The translations under genes were made by a program, and so were the position numbers. The notes below the pieces were generated by a model. It had not been told where the DNA came from. It saw nothing but the letters and a program-made list of their open reading frames with translations, and ran no database searches. Below are positions 17,314 to 25,805 of a DNA stretch of 64,000 nt, in pieces. Location: positions 211,194 through 275,193 of the forward strand of contig DATGMD010000051.1 in assembly GCA_035293805.1 (NCBI GenBank). Direction: 5' to 3'. Every line of letters begins with the position of its first letter. Within the stretch, counting starts at the first letter, position 1. The DNA is from JAJPHF01 sp035293805 (lineage in GTDB: Bacteria > Chloroflexota > UBA6077 > JAJPHF01).

Positions 17314-19047
17314 TTACGCCCGCTCGCGGGCGAGGCGCAGGCCGACCGCGCGGGCCACGAGCGTGACCGCCATGACGAAGACGGTCACGAGCACGCCGAT
17401 CGCCGCGCCGCGCTCCATCTCGCCCGAGAAGCTGTACTCCAGCATCAGGATCGACAGCGGCCGCGACTGCGCGCTGTAGAGCAGCACCGGCGTGCTGATG
17501 TCGCGCAGCGCCGACAGGAAGCTCAGCAGCCCCACGGTCACTGCTGTGGGTGCCAGCAGCGGCAGCAGCACCCGCCAGTACGTCTGCAGCCACGACGCGC
17601 CGCTGACGCGGGCGCTCTCCTCTAGCTCCGTGCCGATCTGGAGGAACGACGCCTTGAAGAACTGCGTGCTGAGCGGGCTGTCCTTGATGACCATCGCCAC
17701 GATGATGCCGGTGATGCTGCCGTAGAGCACGCTCCGCAGCGGCGTGCCCAGGAACAGCCAGAGCAGCCCCAGGCTGAGCAGGATGCCGGGCACGGCCCAC
17801 GGCACCCACACCAGCAGGTCCGTCAGCCGCGAGGGGAGCGACGGCAGGCGCACGATGCTGTACGCCACGAGCGAGTAGACGACGACCACGCCGATCGCCA
17901 CCGCGACCGAGATGATGAGGCTGTTCCGCACCGACGAGAAGAACACCGGGTCGCCGAACAGGTTCTGCCACTGGGCGAGCGTGAAGGGGTTGGCCAGCTG
18001 GAAGAAGCCGTAGCGACGCATGAACGACCCGAGCACTAGGAACGTGAGCGGCGCCGCCATGGCCACGACGAACCAGCCGAAGCAGACGGCCGCCGCGGCC
18101 TTGCCCCAGCCGCCGAGGCGTACCGGCATCGCCGTGTAGCCGCGCCCGGTGACCGTGGTGAACGACTTGCCGCGCACGTACCACTGCTGCATGATCGCCA
18201 GCCCGAGCAGCATCAGCAGGAACACGAAGCCGAGCGCCGTGGCCTCGCCGAAGCGCGGCGGCTGGTCGCGCACGAGGTCGTAGATGCGCGTCGAGTACAC
18301 GGAGATGTTGGCGGGCTTGCCCAGCAGCAGCTCGACCTCGAACACCTCCAGGCTGCGCACGAAGGCGAGCACCGTCACGCCCAGCACCGCCGGCGCCAGC
18401 AGCGGGATCGTCACGCGGCGCAGCGTCGTCAGCTGATTGGCGCCCGACATGCGCGCCGCCTCTTCCAGGCTGGCCCCCACGCGGCGGAAGGCGGGCACCA
18501 GCAGGACGACCTTGTAGTAGATCGTGCTGGACGCCAGGTGGACCCAGGTGATGCCGAGGAAGCCATAGATGTTGAACAGGCTGCCCTCGACGAACGGCAG
18601 GCGGCCGACCACCTGGTTGACCAGACCGTACTGCGGGTCGAGCAGCAGGATCCAGCCGAAGGTGAGCGGCAGCAGTGGCAGGAAGATGCCCAGCCAGCAC
18701 AGCACCTCGATCACCGAGCGGCCCGGCATGTCGCTGCGCGCGATCAGCCAGGCGACGCTGATGGCGATGGGCAGCGAGATGGCCGTGCGCACGGCGCCGA
18801 GCGCCACGCTGTTCCAGAGCGCCCGCAGCGTGGTCGGATCGGAGAACGCCTGCACCCAGTTGGCGAGACCGTAGACGGCCTCGCGGCCGGGCGCGGCGAT
18901 GTTGAAGCTGTTCACGAGGAGCAGCAGGAGCGGCAGGGTGACGATCACGCCCGCCACGAGTGGCGCCCAGGCGACGAGCGCGCCCTGGAGGCGCACGGGC
19001 AGCCGCAGCGGACGAGTGGCGGCGGACGGGACGGTTGTCGCACTCAT
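17314..19047 (-). CDS. Fused two-domain ABC permease, ferric/thiamine type
   Basis: This 577-residue inner-membrane permease resembles FbpB/ThiP, with two complete halves of about six membrane segments each. Each half has its EAA cytoplasmic loop: EEAARMSGANQLTTLRRV near residue 215 and EESARVSGASWLQTYWRV near 480. The ATG at 19047 follows a GGAGAG site and is preferred over 19095. It diverges from the solute-binding gene at 19320, its probable partner. No ATPase subunit is encoded in the window. The ligand could be iron, thiamine, putrescine or a phosphonate. Confidence 0.88.
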   Translation of the reverse strand: MSATTVPSAATRPLRLPVRLQGALVAWAPLVAGVIVTLPLLLLLVNSFNIAAPGREAVYGLANWVQAFSDPTTLRALWNSVALGAVRTAISLPIAISVAWLIARSDMPGRSVIEVLCWLGIFLPLLPLTFGWILLLDPQYGLVNQVVGRLPFVEGSLFNIYGFLGITWVHLASSTIYYKVVLLVPAFRRVGASLEEAARMSGANQLTTLRRVTIPLLAPAVLGVTVLAFVRSLEVFEVELLLGKPANISVYSTRIYDLVRDQPPRFGEATALGFVFLLMLLGLAIMQQWYVRGKSFTTVTGRGYTAMPVRLGGWGKAAAAVCFGWFVVAMAAPLTFLVLGSFMRRYGFFQLANPFTLAQWQNLFGDPVFFSSVRNSLIISVAVAIGVVVVYSLVAYSIVRLPSLPSRLTDLLVWVPWAVPGILLSLGLLWLFLGTPLRSVLYGSITGIIVAMVIKDSPLSTQFFKASFLQIGTELEESARVSGASWLQTYWRVLLPLLAPTAVTVGLLSFLSALRDISTPVLLYSAQSRPLSILMLEYSFSGEMERGAAIGVLVTVFVMAVTLVARAVGLRLARERA

Positions 19048-19128
19048 CGAGGTTCTCTCCGCGGGCGGGGGGGCATAGCACACCATGCCCGTCAAACATT
19101 GGTATCGTTTTAGCGGCCCCTCGCGGGC

Positions 19129-19178
19129 CTGTCAAACTCTTTGATGTGTTGACAGCGGGGCCGGACGCCCCCTAGATT
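19129..19178. promoter_or_regulatory. Divergent promoters with back-to-back -35 boxes
   Basis: A perfect inverted repeat CTGTCAA (19129-19135) and TTGACAG (19149-19155) carries TTGACA on both strands. Rightward, TTGACA is followed after 18 bases by TAGATT (19173-19178) and the solute-binding gene; leftward, it is followed after 17 bases by TAAAAC and the permease gene. The symmetry could also be an operator controlling both. Confidence 0.55.
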
Positions 19179-19319
19179 CCAACAGCAGGGGGTGGAGCGG
19201 CTGGGCCCGCCTCGGTAGCACTCGCTGCTCGCCACACTTGGGCGCGATCCGTGGTAGGTGACGTCCCGCCCGGCCATGGATCCGTAACGACCCACGAGCC
19301 TCAGGACAGGGGGAGCGGC

Positions 19320-20525
19320 ATGGATGGCCGGCAGCGGAGAGCCATGCTTGGCGGGCGGCTCGGCCGGCGCGCGCTGCTGCGCCTGGCCGCGCTCGGCGGC
19401 GGCGCCGCGCTGCTGGGCGGCTGCCAGGCGCCCGCGCCGGGGGCGCCGCCGCCCGCGACGAGCCCGCCAGCCCCGCCGGCGGGGACCGCCACGGGCGCCG
19501 ACTGGGAGCGCCAATGGGCCGACCTGATCGAAGGGGCGCGCCGCGAGGGCACCGTCGTCTTCTCTGGCCCGCCGACGCCCGAGGTGCGCGCCCAGGTCGC
19601 CGCGCGCTTCAAGGACCGCTTCGGCGTCGACGTCGAGTACCTGGGGGGACGACGGGGCGACCTGCTGACGCGCCTGCGCAGCGAGCGCGCCGCCGGGCTG
19701 TACACCGTCGACGTGGTCGTCGGCGGCGCCCAGACCATCGTCGTGGAGTTCTACCCGGAGGGGATGATCGATCCGCTGCGGCCCGTGCTCATCCACCCCG
19801 AGGTCACCGATCCGGCGCACTGGAAGCTCGGGCGGCTGTGGTTCATCGATCCCGACGACACCTACGCGCTGCGGCTCGTGAACAACGTGCAGCCCGTACT
19901 CGGCATCAATACGACGCGCATCCAGCCCGGCGAGATCACCTCGCCGCAAGACCTGCTGAACCCCAAGTACAAGGGGCTCATCGCGCAGGACGACCCGACG
20001 GTATCCGGCTCTGGCTCGAACACCGCGGCGTTCCTGCAGGTGACCTTCGGCGAGGATTTCATCCACCGGCTCTACGGCGACCAGCAGGTCGGCTTCACCC
20101 GCGACCGGCGCCAGCTGGCCGACTGGCTCGGGCGCGGCACCTATCCCATCGTCCTCAACCCCACGCCGTCCGACGTGTTGGGGCCGCTCCAGCGCGACGG
20201 CTTCCCCGTCGCCGTCGTCACGAGCCTGCCGGGGCTGCCCGGCAGCATGACGGCCGGCTCGGGCATCGCCATCCTGCTGAACCGCGCGCCCCACCCCAAC
20301 GCCGCGCGCCTGCTCATCAACTGGCTGGCCTCACGCGAGGGGCTGGAGGTCTACGCGCGGGCGGAGCACAGCGTGCCGCTCCGCAACGACATCGACCCGA
20401 CTTGGGTGGAGAGCTACGAGATCCCCCAACCGGGCGTCGAGTACTTCGACACTTTCGGCTGGGAGTTCTCCAAGCTGGAGCGGGCGCCGATCAGCGAGAA
20501 GATCAAGAGCTGGCGCGGCTCCTAG
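19320..20525 (+). CDS. Extracellular solute-binding lipoprotein, family 1 (ferric type)
   Basis: This 401-residue binding protein resembles the FbpA/Fe(III) or spermidine-binding group. The signal contains twin Arg (GRRALLRLAALGGG) and a GGC lipobox about residue 38. Mature motifs include REGTVVFSGPP and LLINWLASREG near the C-terminus, both typical of iron-type binders. GGGGGAG precedes the ATG. It diverges from the two-domain permease at 17314-19047 and probably supplies it. The ATPase subunit is missing from the window. Confidence 0.87.
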   Translation: MDGRQRRAMLGGRLGRRALLRLAALGGGAALLGGCQAPAPGAPPPATSPPAPPAGTATGADWERQWADLIEGARREGTVVFSGPPTPEVRAQVAARFKDRFGVDVEYLGGRRGDLLTRLRSERAAGLYTVDVVVGGAQTIVVEFYPEGMIDPLRPVLIHPEVTDPAHWKLGRLWFIDPDDTYALRLVNNVQPVLGINTTRIQPGEITSPQDLLNPKYKGLIAQDDPTVSGSGSNTAAFLQVTFGEDFIHRLYGDQQVGFTRDRRQLADWLGRGTYPIVLNPTPSDVLGPLQRDGFPVAVVTSLPGLPGSMTAGSGIAILLNRAPHPNAARLLINWLASREGLEVYARAEHSVPLRNDIDPTWVESYEIPQPGVEYFDTFGWEFSKLERAPISEKIKSWRGS

Positions 20526-20556
20526 GATGGCCCCCGCCCCCTATGGGGGGAGAGGG

Positions 20557-22170
20557 TCACCCCGGCGCGATGCGGAACACTTCCAGGTCGCCCTTGCCCT
20601 TGACGGGGATAGCCCCGACGCGCTCGCCGGGGTAGTGGGTGGCGACCGCGTCCCAGGCGGCGCGGCTGAGCGTGACCGTGCCCGCTACCCCCGAGCTTTC
20701 CATGCGCGCGGCGGTGTTCACCGTGTCGCCCCACAGGTCGAACAAGTACTGGCGGCGCCCGAGCACCCCCGCGACGACCGGGCCGACGTGGACGCCCACG
20801 CGCACCGTCCACTCGGCGGTCAGCCGCGGCGCCGCGGCGATCATGTCCAGGCCGCAGCGCACGCAGTTCAGCACCGGGTTCTCGACCGGGGTGAGCAGGC
20901 CGGCCACGGCCATGAAGGCGTCGCCGATGGTCTTGATCTTCTGCATCTCGTAGCGCGCGGCCAGGTCCTCGTACACCTCTACGAGCTGCTGCAAGCTCGT
21001 GAGCACCTCCTGGGGCTGCCGCTGGTCGCAGTACGGCGTGAAGCCCACGATGTCGCAAAACAGCACGGCGACGTGCTCATAGCGCCGCGGCTGCACGGCG
21101 TCGGTCGTCTTCAGCTCGCGCACGATCTCGTCGGGCAGGATGACGTGGAGCAGCTCGTCGGCGCGCTGGCGCTCGGCCTCGATCTGCTGCCGGTACCACA
21201 CTTCCTGGTCGCGCAGGCGCTTCTTCTCCAGCGACGCGCCGATGCGCGCGCGCAGCAGCGCGGGGTTGAACGGCTTGGGCAGGTAGTCGTCGGCGCCCAG
21301 CTCGACGCACCGCACCACGCTCTCCAGCTCGTCGATGGCGGAGAGCACGACCACCGGGATGTGCCGAAGCTGCTCGTCGGCCTTGAGCTGCCGCAGCACC
21401 TGGTAGCCGTCCAGCTCGGGCATGAGGATGTCCAGCAGCACGAGGTCGTAGGGTGCGGCGCGCAGCATCGCCAGCGCCTGGCGCCCGTTCTCGGCCGTCG
21501 CGACGGTGTAGCCCAGCCGCTCCAGGCGCCGGGCGAGCACGTCGCGGTTCAGCGCGTTGTCGTCGACGACCAGCAGCGAGCCGTGCTCCGTGCGGAGGGC
21601 CGGCTCCCCGTCGGCTCCCGTCCCCGCTGCTGCCGAGGCGGTGGCCGCAGCCGTTCCCCCCGATTCTGGGGGGGCGATGACCGGCGCGGCGGGCAGCGCG
21701 CCGGCCTCGATCCGCGAGAGGTCCAGCACGTAGTCGATGAGGCCGAGCAGGTGCTTGCTGGCGGCGTGGATCTTCTCCAGGTCGAGCACGGCCTCCCGCT
21801 GGTCGCGATCGGCGGCGGCCTCCAACAGGATCTCCGTGTAGCCGACGACGGCGTTCAGCGGCGTGCGCAGCTCGAGGCTGAGCAGGGCGGGGTCCACGGT
21901 GCCGGCCGCCACCTGCGCCGGTCCTAGCAGCCGGTCGAGCTGTTCGAGCAGGTGCTGGCCCGCGGCGTGGACCCGCTCCAGGTCCGGCACCAGCGCCTCC
22001 AAGCCCTGGTCGGCGGCCGACTCCAGCAACATCTCGCTGTAGCCGATGATGTGGTTCAGCGGCGTGCGCAGCGAGTGGCGCGTCTCGCGGAGCGCCTCCG
22101 GCGCGAGCGCGCGGCCGGCGGGCAGGTGCTGCCCGGCGGCAGTCAGGCTAGTGGGGTGGTCATTACTCAT
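20557..22170 (-). CDS. Tandem H-box / receiver / class III nucleotide cyclase hybrid
   Basis: This 537-residue cytoplasmic protein has four parts in order: a first HisKA-like H-box (H32 in RHSLRTPLN), a second, duplicated one where the His is Leu99 (SLELRTPLN), a receiver (D203-D204, phospho-acceptor D247, K299) and, after a short coiled coil, a class III adenylate/guanylate cyclase domain (about 365-535) with metal-binding D373 and D417 and the WGDTVNTAARME helix. No HATPase domain is present, so it cannot autophosphorylate and probably receives phosphate from elsewhere, then controls cyclase output. Substrate ATP or GTP is undecided. Confidence 0.88.
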   Translation of the reverse strand: MSNDHPTSLTAAGQHLPAGRALAPEALRETRHSLRTPLNHIIGYSEMLLESAADQGLEALVPDLERVHAAGQHLLEQLDRLLGPAQVAAGTVDPALLSLELRTPLNAVVGYTEILLEAAADRDQREAVLDLEKIHAASKHLLGLIDYVLDLSRIEAGALPAAPVIAPPESGGTAAATASAAAGTGADGEPALRTEHGSLLVVDDNALNRDVLARRLERLGYTVATAENGRQALAMLRAAPYDLVLLDILMPELDGYQVLRQLKADEQLRHIPVVVLSAIDELESVVRCVELGADDYLPKPFNPALLRARIGASLEKKRLRDQEVWYRQQIEAERQRADELLHVILPDEIVRELKTTDAVQPRRYEHVAVLFCDIVGFTPYCDQRQPQEVLTSLQQLVEVYEDLAARYEMQKIKTIGDAFMAVAGLLTPVENPVLNCVRCGLDMIAAAPRLTAEWTVRVGVHVGPVVAGVLGRRQYLFDLWGDTVNTAARMESSGVAGTVTLSRAAWDAVATHYPGERVGAIPVKGKGDLEVFRIAPG

Positions 22171-22377
22171 GCAGTCCCGCTATCGCCGGCGGTCGGTCCA
22201 GGGGCGGGTGGCGTGAAACCTGCTACTAGTCATTGGGCCGGGCCGGGCGCGCCGTCGCGCGCCATCCGCACGGCGCCGCTCCGCGAGCAGCCGAGCCGCC
22301 GACGGTGAGGGTACGCGGGCCGTAGCGGCGGAGTCAAGGCCTCGCGGCGCGGCCCCAGCAACCGGCCGGGGGGTAGC

Positions 22378-23088
22378 GTGCGTGCGCGACGACGGCTAGA
22401 GCGGACGGAAGCGGCGCCGGCGGAGGGCCGCCTGACCGCGCGCCCGGGCGCGCCGGTCGGCCCGGCGCCCCGCGGGCTACAAACGGTCGGCGCGGATGGG
22501 GCACGCGCGGGGTTGCTGTACGTGCCCGCGGATTACCAGCCGGGGCGCTCCGCGCCCTTCGTGCTGATGCTGCACGGCGCGGGCGGCAACGCGCAGCACG
22601 GCCTCGCGCCATTCCTCGACCTCGCCGACGGGGCAGGGTTGATCCTGTTCGCGCCCGACTCGCGCGGCCCCACCTGGGACCTGTTGCGCGGCGGCTTCGG
22701 CCCCGATGTCGCCGTCATCCAGCAGGCGCTGGCGGATATTTTCGCCCGCTACGCCGTGGCCCCCGCGCGCCTGGCCGTCGAGGGGTTCTCCGACGGCGCG
22801 TCGTATGCGCTGTCGCTTGGGCTGACGAACGGCGATCTGTTCACGCACGTCATCGCCTTCTCGCCCGGCTTCGCCTCGCCCGCCACTCAGCGTGGGCAGC
22901 CGCGCATCTTCGTCTCGCACGGCACACACGACGACGTGCTGCCCATCGACCATTGCAGTCGGCGGATCGTGCCGGCGCTCAGGCGGGCTGGCTACGATGT
23001 GCGCTACGAGGAGTTCGACGGCGGCCACACTGTGCCCCCCGCGACCATCCGGGCGGCGCTCGCCTGGTTCCAGAATAGCCCCGCCTAG
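22378..23088 (+). CDS. Alpha/beta hydrolase, phospholipase/carboxylesterase type
   Basis: This 236-residue hydrolase has the oxyanion strand LMLHGAGG near residue 62, nucleophile Ser in EGFSDGAS near 140, acid Asp in GTHDDVLP and His in GGHTVPP near the end, a complete triad. It resembles small esterases and PHB-depolymerase-like enzymes. The GTG start at 22378 is the earliest usable; the first 30 residues are Arg/Ala rich and may not be translated. It is a lone gene with an unknown substrate. Confidence 0.75.
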   Translation: MRARRRLERTEAAPAEGRLTARPGAPVGPAPRGLQTVGADGARAGLLYVPADYQPGRSAPFVLMLHGAGGNAQHGLAPFLDLADGAGLILFAPDSRGPTWDLLRGGFGPDVAVIQQALADIFARYAVAPARLAVEGFSDGASYALSLGLTNGDLFTHVIAFSPGFASPATQRGQPRIFVSHGTHDDVLPIDHCSRRIVPALRRAGYDVRYEEFDGGHTVPPATIRAALAWFQNSPA

Positions 23089-23120
23089 AGCGGCATACAC
23101 ACGAGGCGAGCGCCACGCCG

Positions 23121-23190
23121 CGTAGGGATGTGATCCATCGCGCCCGCGCCCTCGTAGCGCGTACCTCGCAGGGGTGTGATTCATCCCGCC
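23121..23190. repeat. Pair of imperfect 24-base direct repeats
   Basis: CGTAGGGATGTGATCCATCG (23121 onward) and CGCAGGGGTGTGATTCATCC (23167 onward) are 46 bases apart and match at most positions. They lie in the space after the hydrolase gene. They look like a dispersed intergenic repeat. Confidence 0.5.
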
Positions 23191-23248
23191 TGCGGCCCAC
23201 AGGCCGCCGCCCTGATCCCGGCTAGGCGAGCAGCCCCGGGGGACGTAG

Positions 23249-23269
23249 GGGCGGCTCTCGTAGCCGCCC
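23249..23269. repeat. Short intergenic hairpin repeat
   Basis: GGGCGGCT and AGCCGCCC form a perfect eight-base stem around a five-base loop, preceded by GTAGG. It is of the same general build (GTAGGG plus G/C hairpin) as repeats at 35965, 39773 and 39842. Confidence 0.5.
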
Positions 23270-23308
23270 GCGGCCGTCAGGCCGCAACTCCTGGCTGGCC
23301 GGGCGCGG

Positions 23309-24376
23309 CTACTGGAGCTGGCGGACGTAGCGGTCGTCGAAGAACTGGCCCGGCTGCGCGTCCTGCGCGGCGGGGACCGTCTGGGCGAGGAAGCCGAGAA
23401 TGCTCTGGATACCAGCTTCGGACACGTCGAGGCTCCGGTTGAAGCCGGCGGCCTTGTAGAACTCGTAGGTCTTGTCGAGGACCATGGGGTCGTTCTCGTC
23501 CGTGTACTGCTGGATCACCTTCACGGCTAGCGCCTTGTCGTCGTTGTACAGGTCGATGCCGTCGCGCACCGCGCGCAAGAACGGCACCAGCGAGGCCTCC
23601 AGCGGCGGCAGCGCCGACGGGCGGCCCGCGAAGCCGACGTTCTGGTAGGGCACGTCGTAGAGGTTGATGAGCTGGTGGTAGCCGGCGTCGTCGGCGGTGA
23701 AGCTGGCGGGCGGCGCCAGCACGGCGGCGGCCAGCTGGCCCGACAGCAGCGCCGCCAGGAGCTGGTCCGACGAGCCGATGTTCAGTAGCTGCACGTCCGT
23801 CGGCTGGAGCCCCAGCCGCTGCAGCGCCACCTCGGTGCCGAAGGCCACCGGCGTGCCGGGCCGGTCGGTGCCGAACAGCTTGCCCTTCAGGTCCTGGGGC
23901 GAATGGACGTCGGGCGCGACCTGCACGCTGAAGATCATCTTGTTCAGCGCCCCGGCGATGAAGCCGATGTCGGCGCCCTGGAGCGCGGCGGAGAGCACCG
24001 GCGGCCCGGAGATCTCCAGCAGGTCGACCTCGCCGGCCAGCAGCGCGGCCACGGCAGCGTTGGCCTGGATGTGCCCCATCTCGACGGGCACGTTGTAGCG
24101 CTCGAAGAACCCGCCCTCCTTCGCCATCCAGAGCGGCGCCATAACCGCCACCGGCGCAACGTAGGTCGCGCGCAGCGGCGGGCGCTGCGGGGGCGCCGTG
24201 GGCGCGGGCGCCGTCGCCGCGGCTGGCGCACCGCCCGCGGGCGCCGGGGGTGTCCCGGCGGCAGGGGGCACGGCGCCGGGCCCGGCGCACGCGGTCAGGA
24301 CGAGGGCGAGGAGGAGCGGGACGCACGGCCGCGGCGCCCGGGCCGCCCGGCGCCGGCCAGCGCTTCCACGACTCAT
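23309..24376 (-). CDS. ABC transporter solute-binding lipoprotein, NMT1/SsuA-like
   Basis: This 355-residue lipoprotein has an N-terminal signal with LTAC lipobox (Cys about 30), a Pro/Ala-rich spacer and an NMT1-type binding domain (MAKEGGFFERYNVP, SPQDLKGKLFGTD). Its ATG at 24376 overlaps the stop of the LigA-like gene by four bases (ATGA), so the two are translationally coupled. It is therefore likely the uptake component for the substrate of the LigAB dioxygenase. No permease is adjacent. Confidence 0.87.
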   Translation of the reverse strand: MSRGSAGRRRAARAPRPCVPLLLALVLTACAGPGAVPPAAGTPPAPAGGAPAAATAPAPTAPPQRPPLRATYVAPVAVMAPLWMAKEGGFFERYNVPVEMGHIQANAAVAALLAGEVDLLEISGPPVLSAALQGADIGFIAGALNKMIFSVQVAPDVHSPQDLKGKLFGTDRPGTPVAFGTEVALQRLGLQPTDVQLLNIGSSDQLLAALLSGQLAAAVLAPPASFTADDAGYHQLINLYDVPYQNVGFAGRPSALPPLEASLVPFLRAVRDGIDLYNDDKALAVKVIQQYTDENDPMVLDKTYEFYKAAGFNRSLDVSEAGIQSILGFLAQTVPAAQDAQPGQFFDDRYVRQLQ

Positions 24377-24717
24377 GACGCCGATCCCGCGCGAGCGCCC
24401 TCCGCCGCGCCGACCGGCCGCCCGGCCAGGCGGGCCCGGGCTTGCTCGGCGGGCGTGTCGAGCAGCGCCTTCATCTGGCGGCCATAGTTCTCGCGCGTCA
24501 GCCCGAACAGGCCGTAGCGGCTCAGGTGGCCGAGCAGGTAGGGGTGGGCGCCAAGCTGGTACAGGCGTGCCACGTTGCCCGCCAGCAGCGCCTCGCGCTC
24601 CTCGGGGGTCAGCGGCAAGTCGGCCAGCGCCCGCGCCGGGTCCTGGCGAAGCTGCTCGCGGAACGGCGGGTCGTGCTGCGCCCGCCAGCAGATCTTGTCC
24701 ACCTCATACACGCTCAT
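24373..24717 (-). CDS. LigA-type small subunit of an extradiol dioxygenase
   Basis: This 114-residue helical protein matches the LigA (protocatechuate 4,5-dioxygenase alpha subunit) family: PLTPEEREALLAGN, then GAHPYLLGHLSRYG near the C-terminus. This subunit caps the active site of the LigB partner. The ATG at 24717 with GGTGAG upstream is preferred over GTG 24735. It lies between the catalytic LigB-like gene and a solute-binding gene, all leftward. Confidence 0.82.
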   Translation of the reverse strand: MSVYEVDKICWRAQHDPPFREQLRQDPARALADLPLTPEEREALLAGNVARLYQLGAHPYLLGHLSRYGLFGLTRENYGRQMKALLDTPAEQARARLAGRPVGAAEGARAGSAS

Positions 24718-24729
24718 CTCGTTCTCACC

Positions 24730-24757
24730 CAGCACTCAGCACTCGGTACGGAGCACT
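24730..24757. repeat. CAGCACT heptamer array (array B)
   Basis: Four seven-base units occur in phase: CAGCACT, CAGCACT, CGGTACG and GAGCACT. They fill most of the 44-base space between the LigB-like and LigA-like genes. Confidence 0.7.
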
Positions 24758-24761
24758 CGCG

Positions 24762-25571
24762 TCAGTCCCAGCGCCAGACACCGTAGGCGTGGCCGTGGCT
24801 CATCTGCGGCTCGAGGAAGACCGGCCGCCGTCGCCCGATCACGCCGAGTAGGGCGATCCAGTTCAGCAGCTCGCCCGACACGTTCCCGGCCGCCAGCATC
24901 CGCTCGGTCGTCGCCTGCTCCAGCAGCGCGCGCGTCTCGGCGCGGCCCAGGTGGCGCAACACCGTACGCATCCAGTCGCCATCAGTGATGCCGACGCGCG
25001 GCCCCGCGACCTCCAGCGAGAAGCTGCCGCTCGCCAGCACGGCGACTCGCTGCTCGGCCGGCCAGCTTTCCACGACCTGGCGCACCAGCTGGCCGAGCGC
25101 GTAGCAGCGCCGCGCCTGCGGTAGCGGCGGCGCCACGCCGTTGATGAACACGGGTACGATGGGCACCTGCATGCGCGGCGTGAGGAAGTGCAGCGGTACG
25201 AGCACCGAGTGATCGACCTGGAACTCCTGGCTGACGGCGAGGTCGAAACCGTGCGCCGGGCCGGCGTGGTACACGCCGCGCGCCAGCTCCTCGGCCACCG
25301 GCACCACGTAGTGGGGTATGCGCGCGTTCGTGTCGTTCGGCCCCTCAGTGCAGGCCGCGGCGCCCACGCAAAACGTGGGGAGATTGTTGAAGAAGAAAGT
25401 GTTCAGGTGGTCGGAGTCGAAGACGACGAGCGCGTCGGGCTGGACGGCGTCGAGGTGCTCGGCCACGGCTCGGTACAACTGCGCCGTCTCGCTCTGCGGC
25501 CCCTCGCGCGCGACCTGCTCGGGAAACATGGGCGTGTGGGGCACGCCGAACCCCGCGACGATCTCGGCCAT
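24762..25571 (-). CDS. LigB-type class III extradiol ring-cleavage dioxygenase
   Basis: This 269-residue catalytic subunit of a class III extradiol dioxygenase cleaves catechol-like rings next to the hydroxyls with Fe(II) and O2. Conserved features are GVPHTPMFP near residue 10 (His ligand), VVFDSDHLNTF near 50 (His, catalytic region) and EFQVDHSVLVPLHFL near 115. Its partner LigA-like subunit follows 44 bases downstream. Protocatechuate, gallate or a derivative is the likely substrate class. It heads a three-gene leftward operon. Confidence 0.85.
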   Translation of the reverse strand: MAEIVAGFGVPHTPMFPEQVAREGPQSETAQLYRAVAEHLDAVQPDALVVFDSDHLNTFFFNNLPTFCVGAAACTEGPNDTNARIPHYVVPVAEELARGVYHAGPAHGFDLAVSQEFQVDHSVLVPLHFLTPRMQVPIVPVFINGVAPPLPQARRCYALGQLVRQVVESWPAEQRVAVLASGSFSLEVAGPRVGITDGDWMRTVLRHLGRAETRALLEQATTERMLAAGNVSGELLNWIALLGVIGRRRPVFLEPQMSHGHAYGVWRWD

Positions 25572-25692
25572 CGCTACCCTCCCGCGCGCGCGGCGGCGCG
25601 CACGGCCAAAGGATAGACGAGCGGCCCCCGCCGCGCCAGCCGCCCGCGTGCCGGCTCCATGACGCGCCTCGCGGCCGGGCGGCGGGGCTTGA

Positions 25693-25718
25693 CTGGGAGC
25701 GCGGGCGTCTCGCCCGCC
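25693..25718. repeat. Intergenic hairpin repeat (GGGAGCGCGGGCGTCTCGCCCGC type)
   Basis: GCGGGCG-TCT-CGCCCGC forms a perfect seven-base hairpin preceded by CTGGGAGC. It lies in the 234-base gene-free space between the LigB-like operon and the tyrosine-rich gene. Similar units are known as dispersed intergenic elements in GC-rich bacteria; only one copy was noticed here. Confidence 0.4.
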
Positions 25719-25805
25719 CTGGCGTCGGCGGCACCGGCCGGGCGGCCGGGACGGCCGCGCGCCCAGACAGGCTTCGCTAGCCCGAGGAGCTTGCTTGGTC
25801 TTGCG

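Noticed and set aside
20528..20560. Fifth copy of the CCCTCTCC hairpin repeat
   Set aside because: Only a partial match (GGGGGGAGAGGGTCACCCCG) remains; the hairpin half is not conserved, so it is not counted as a copy.
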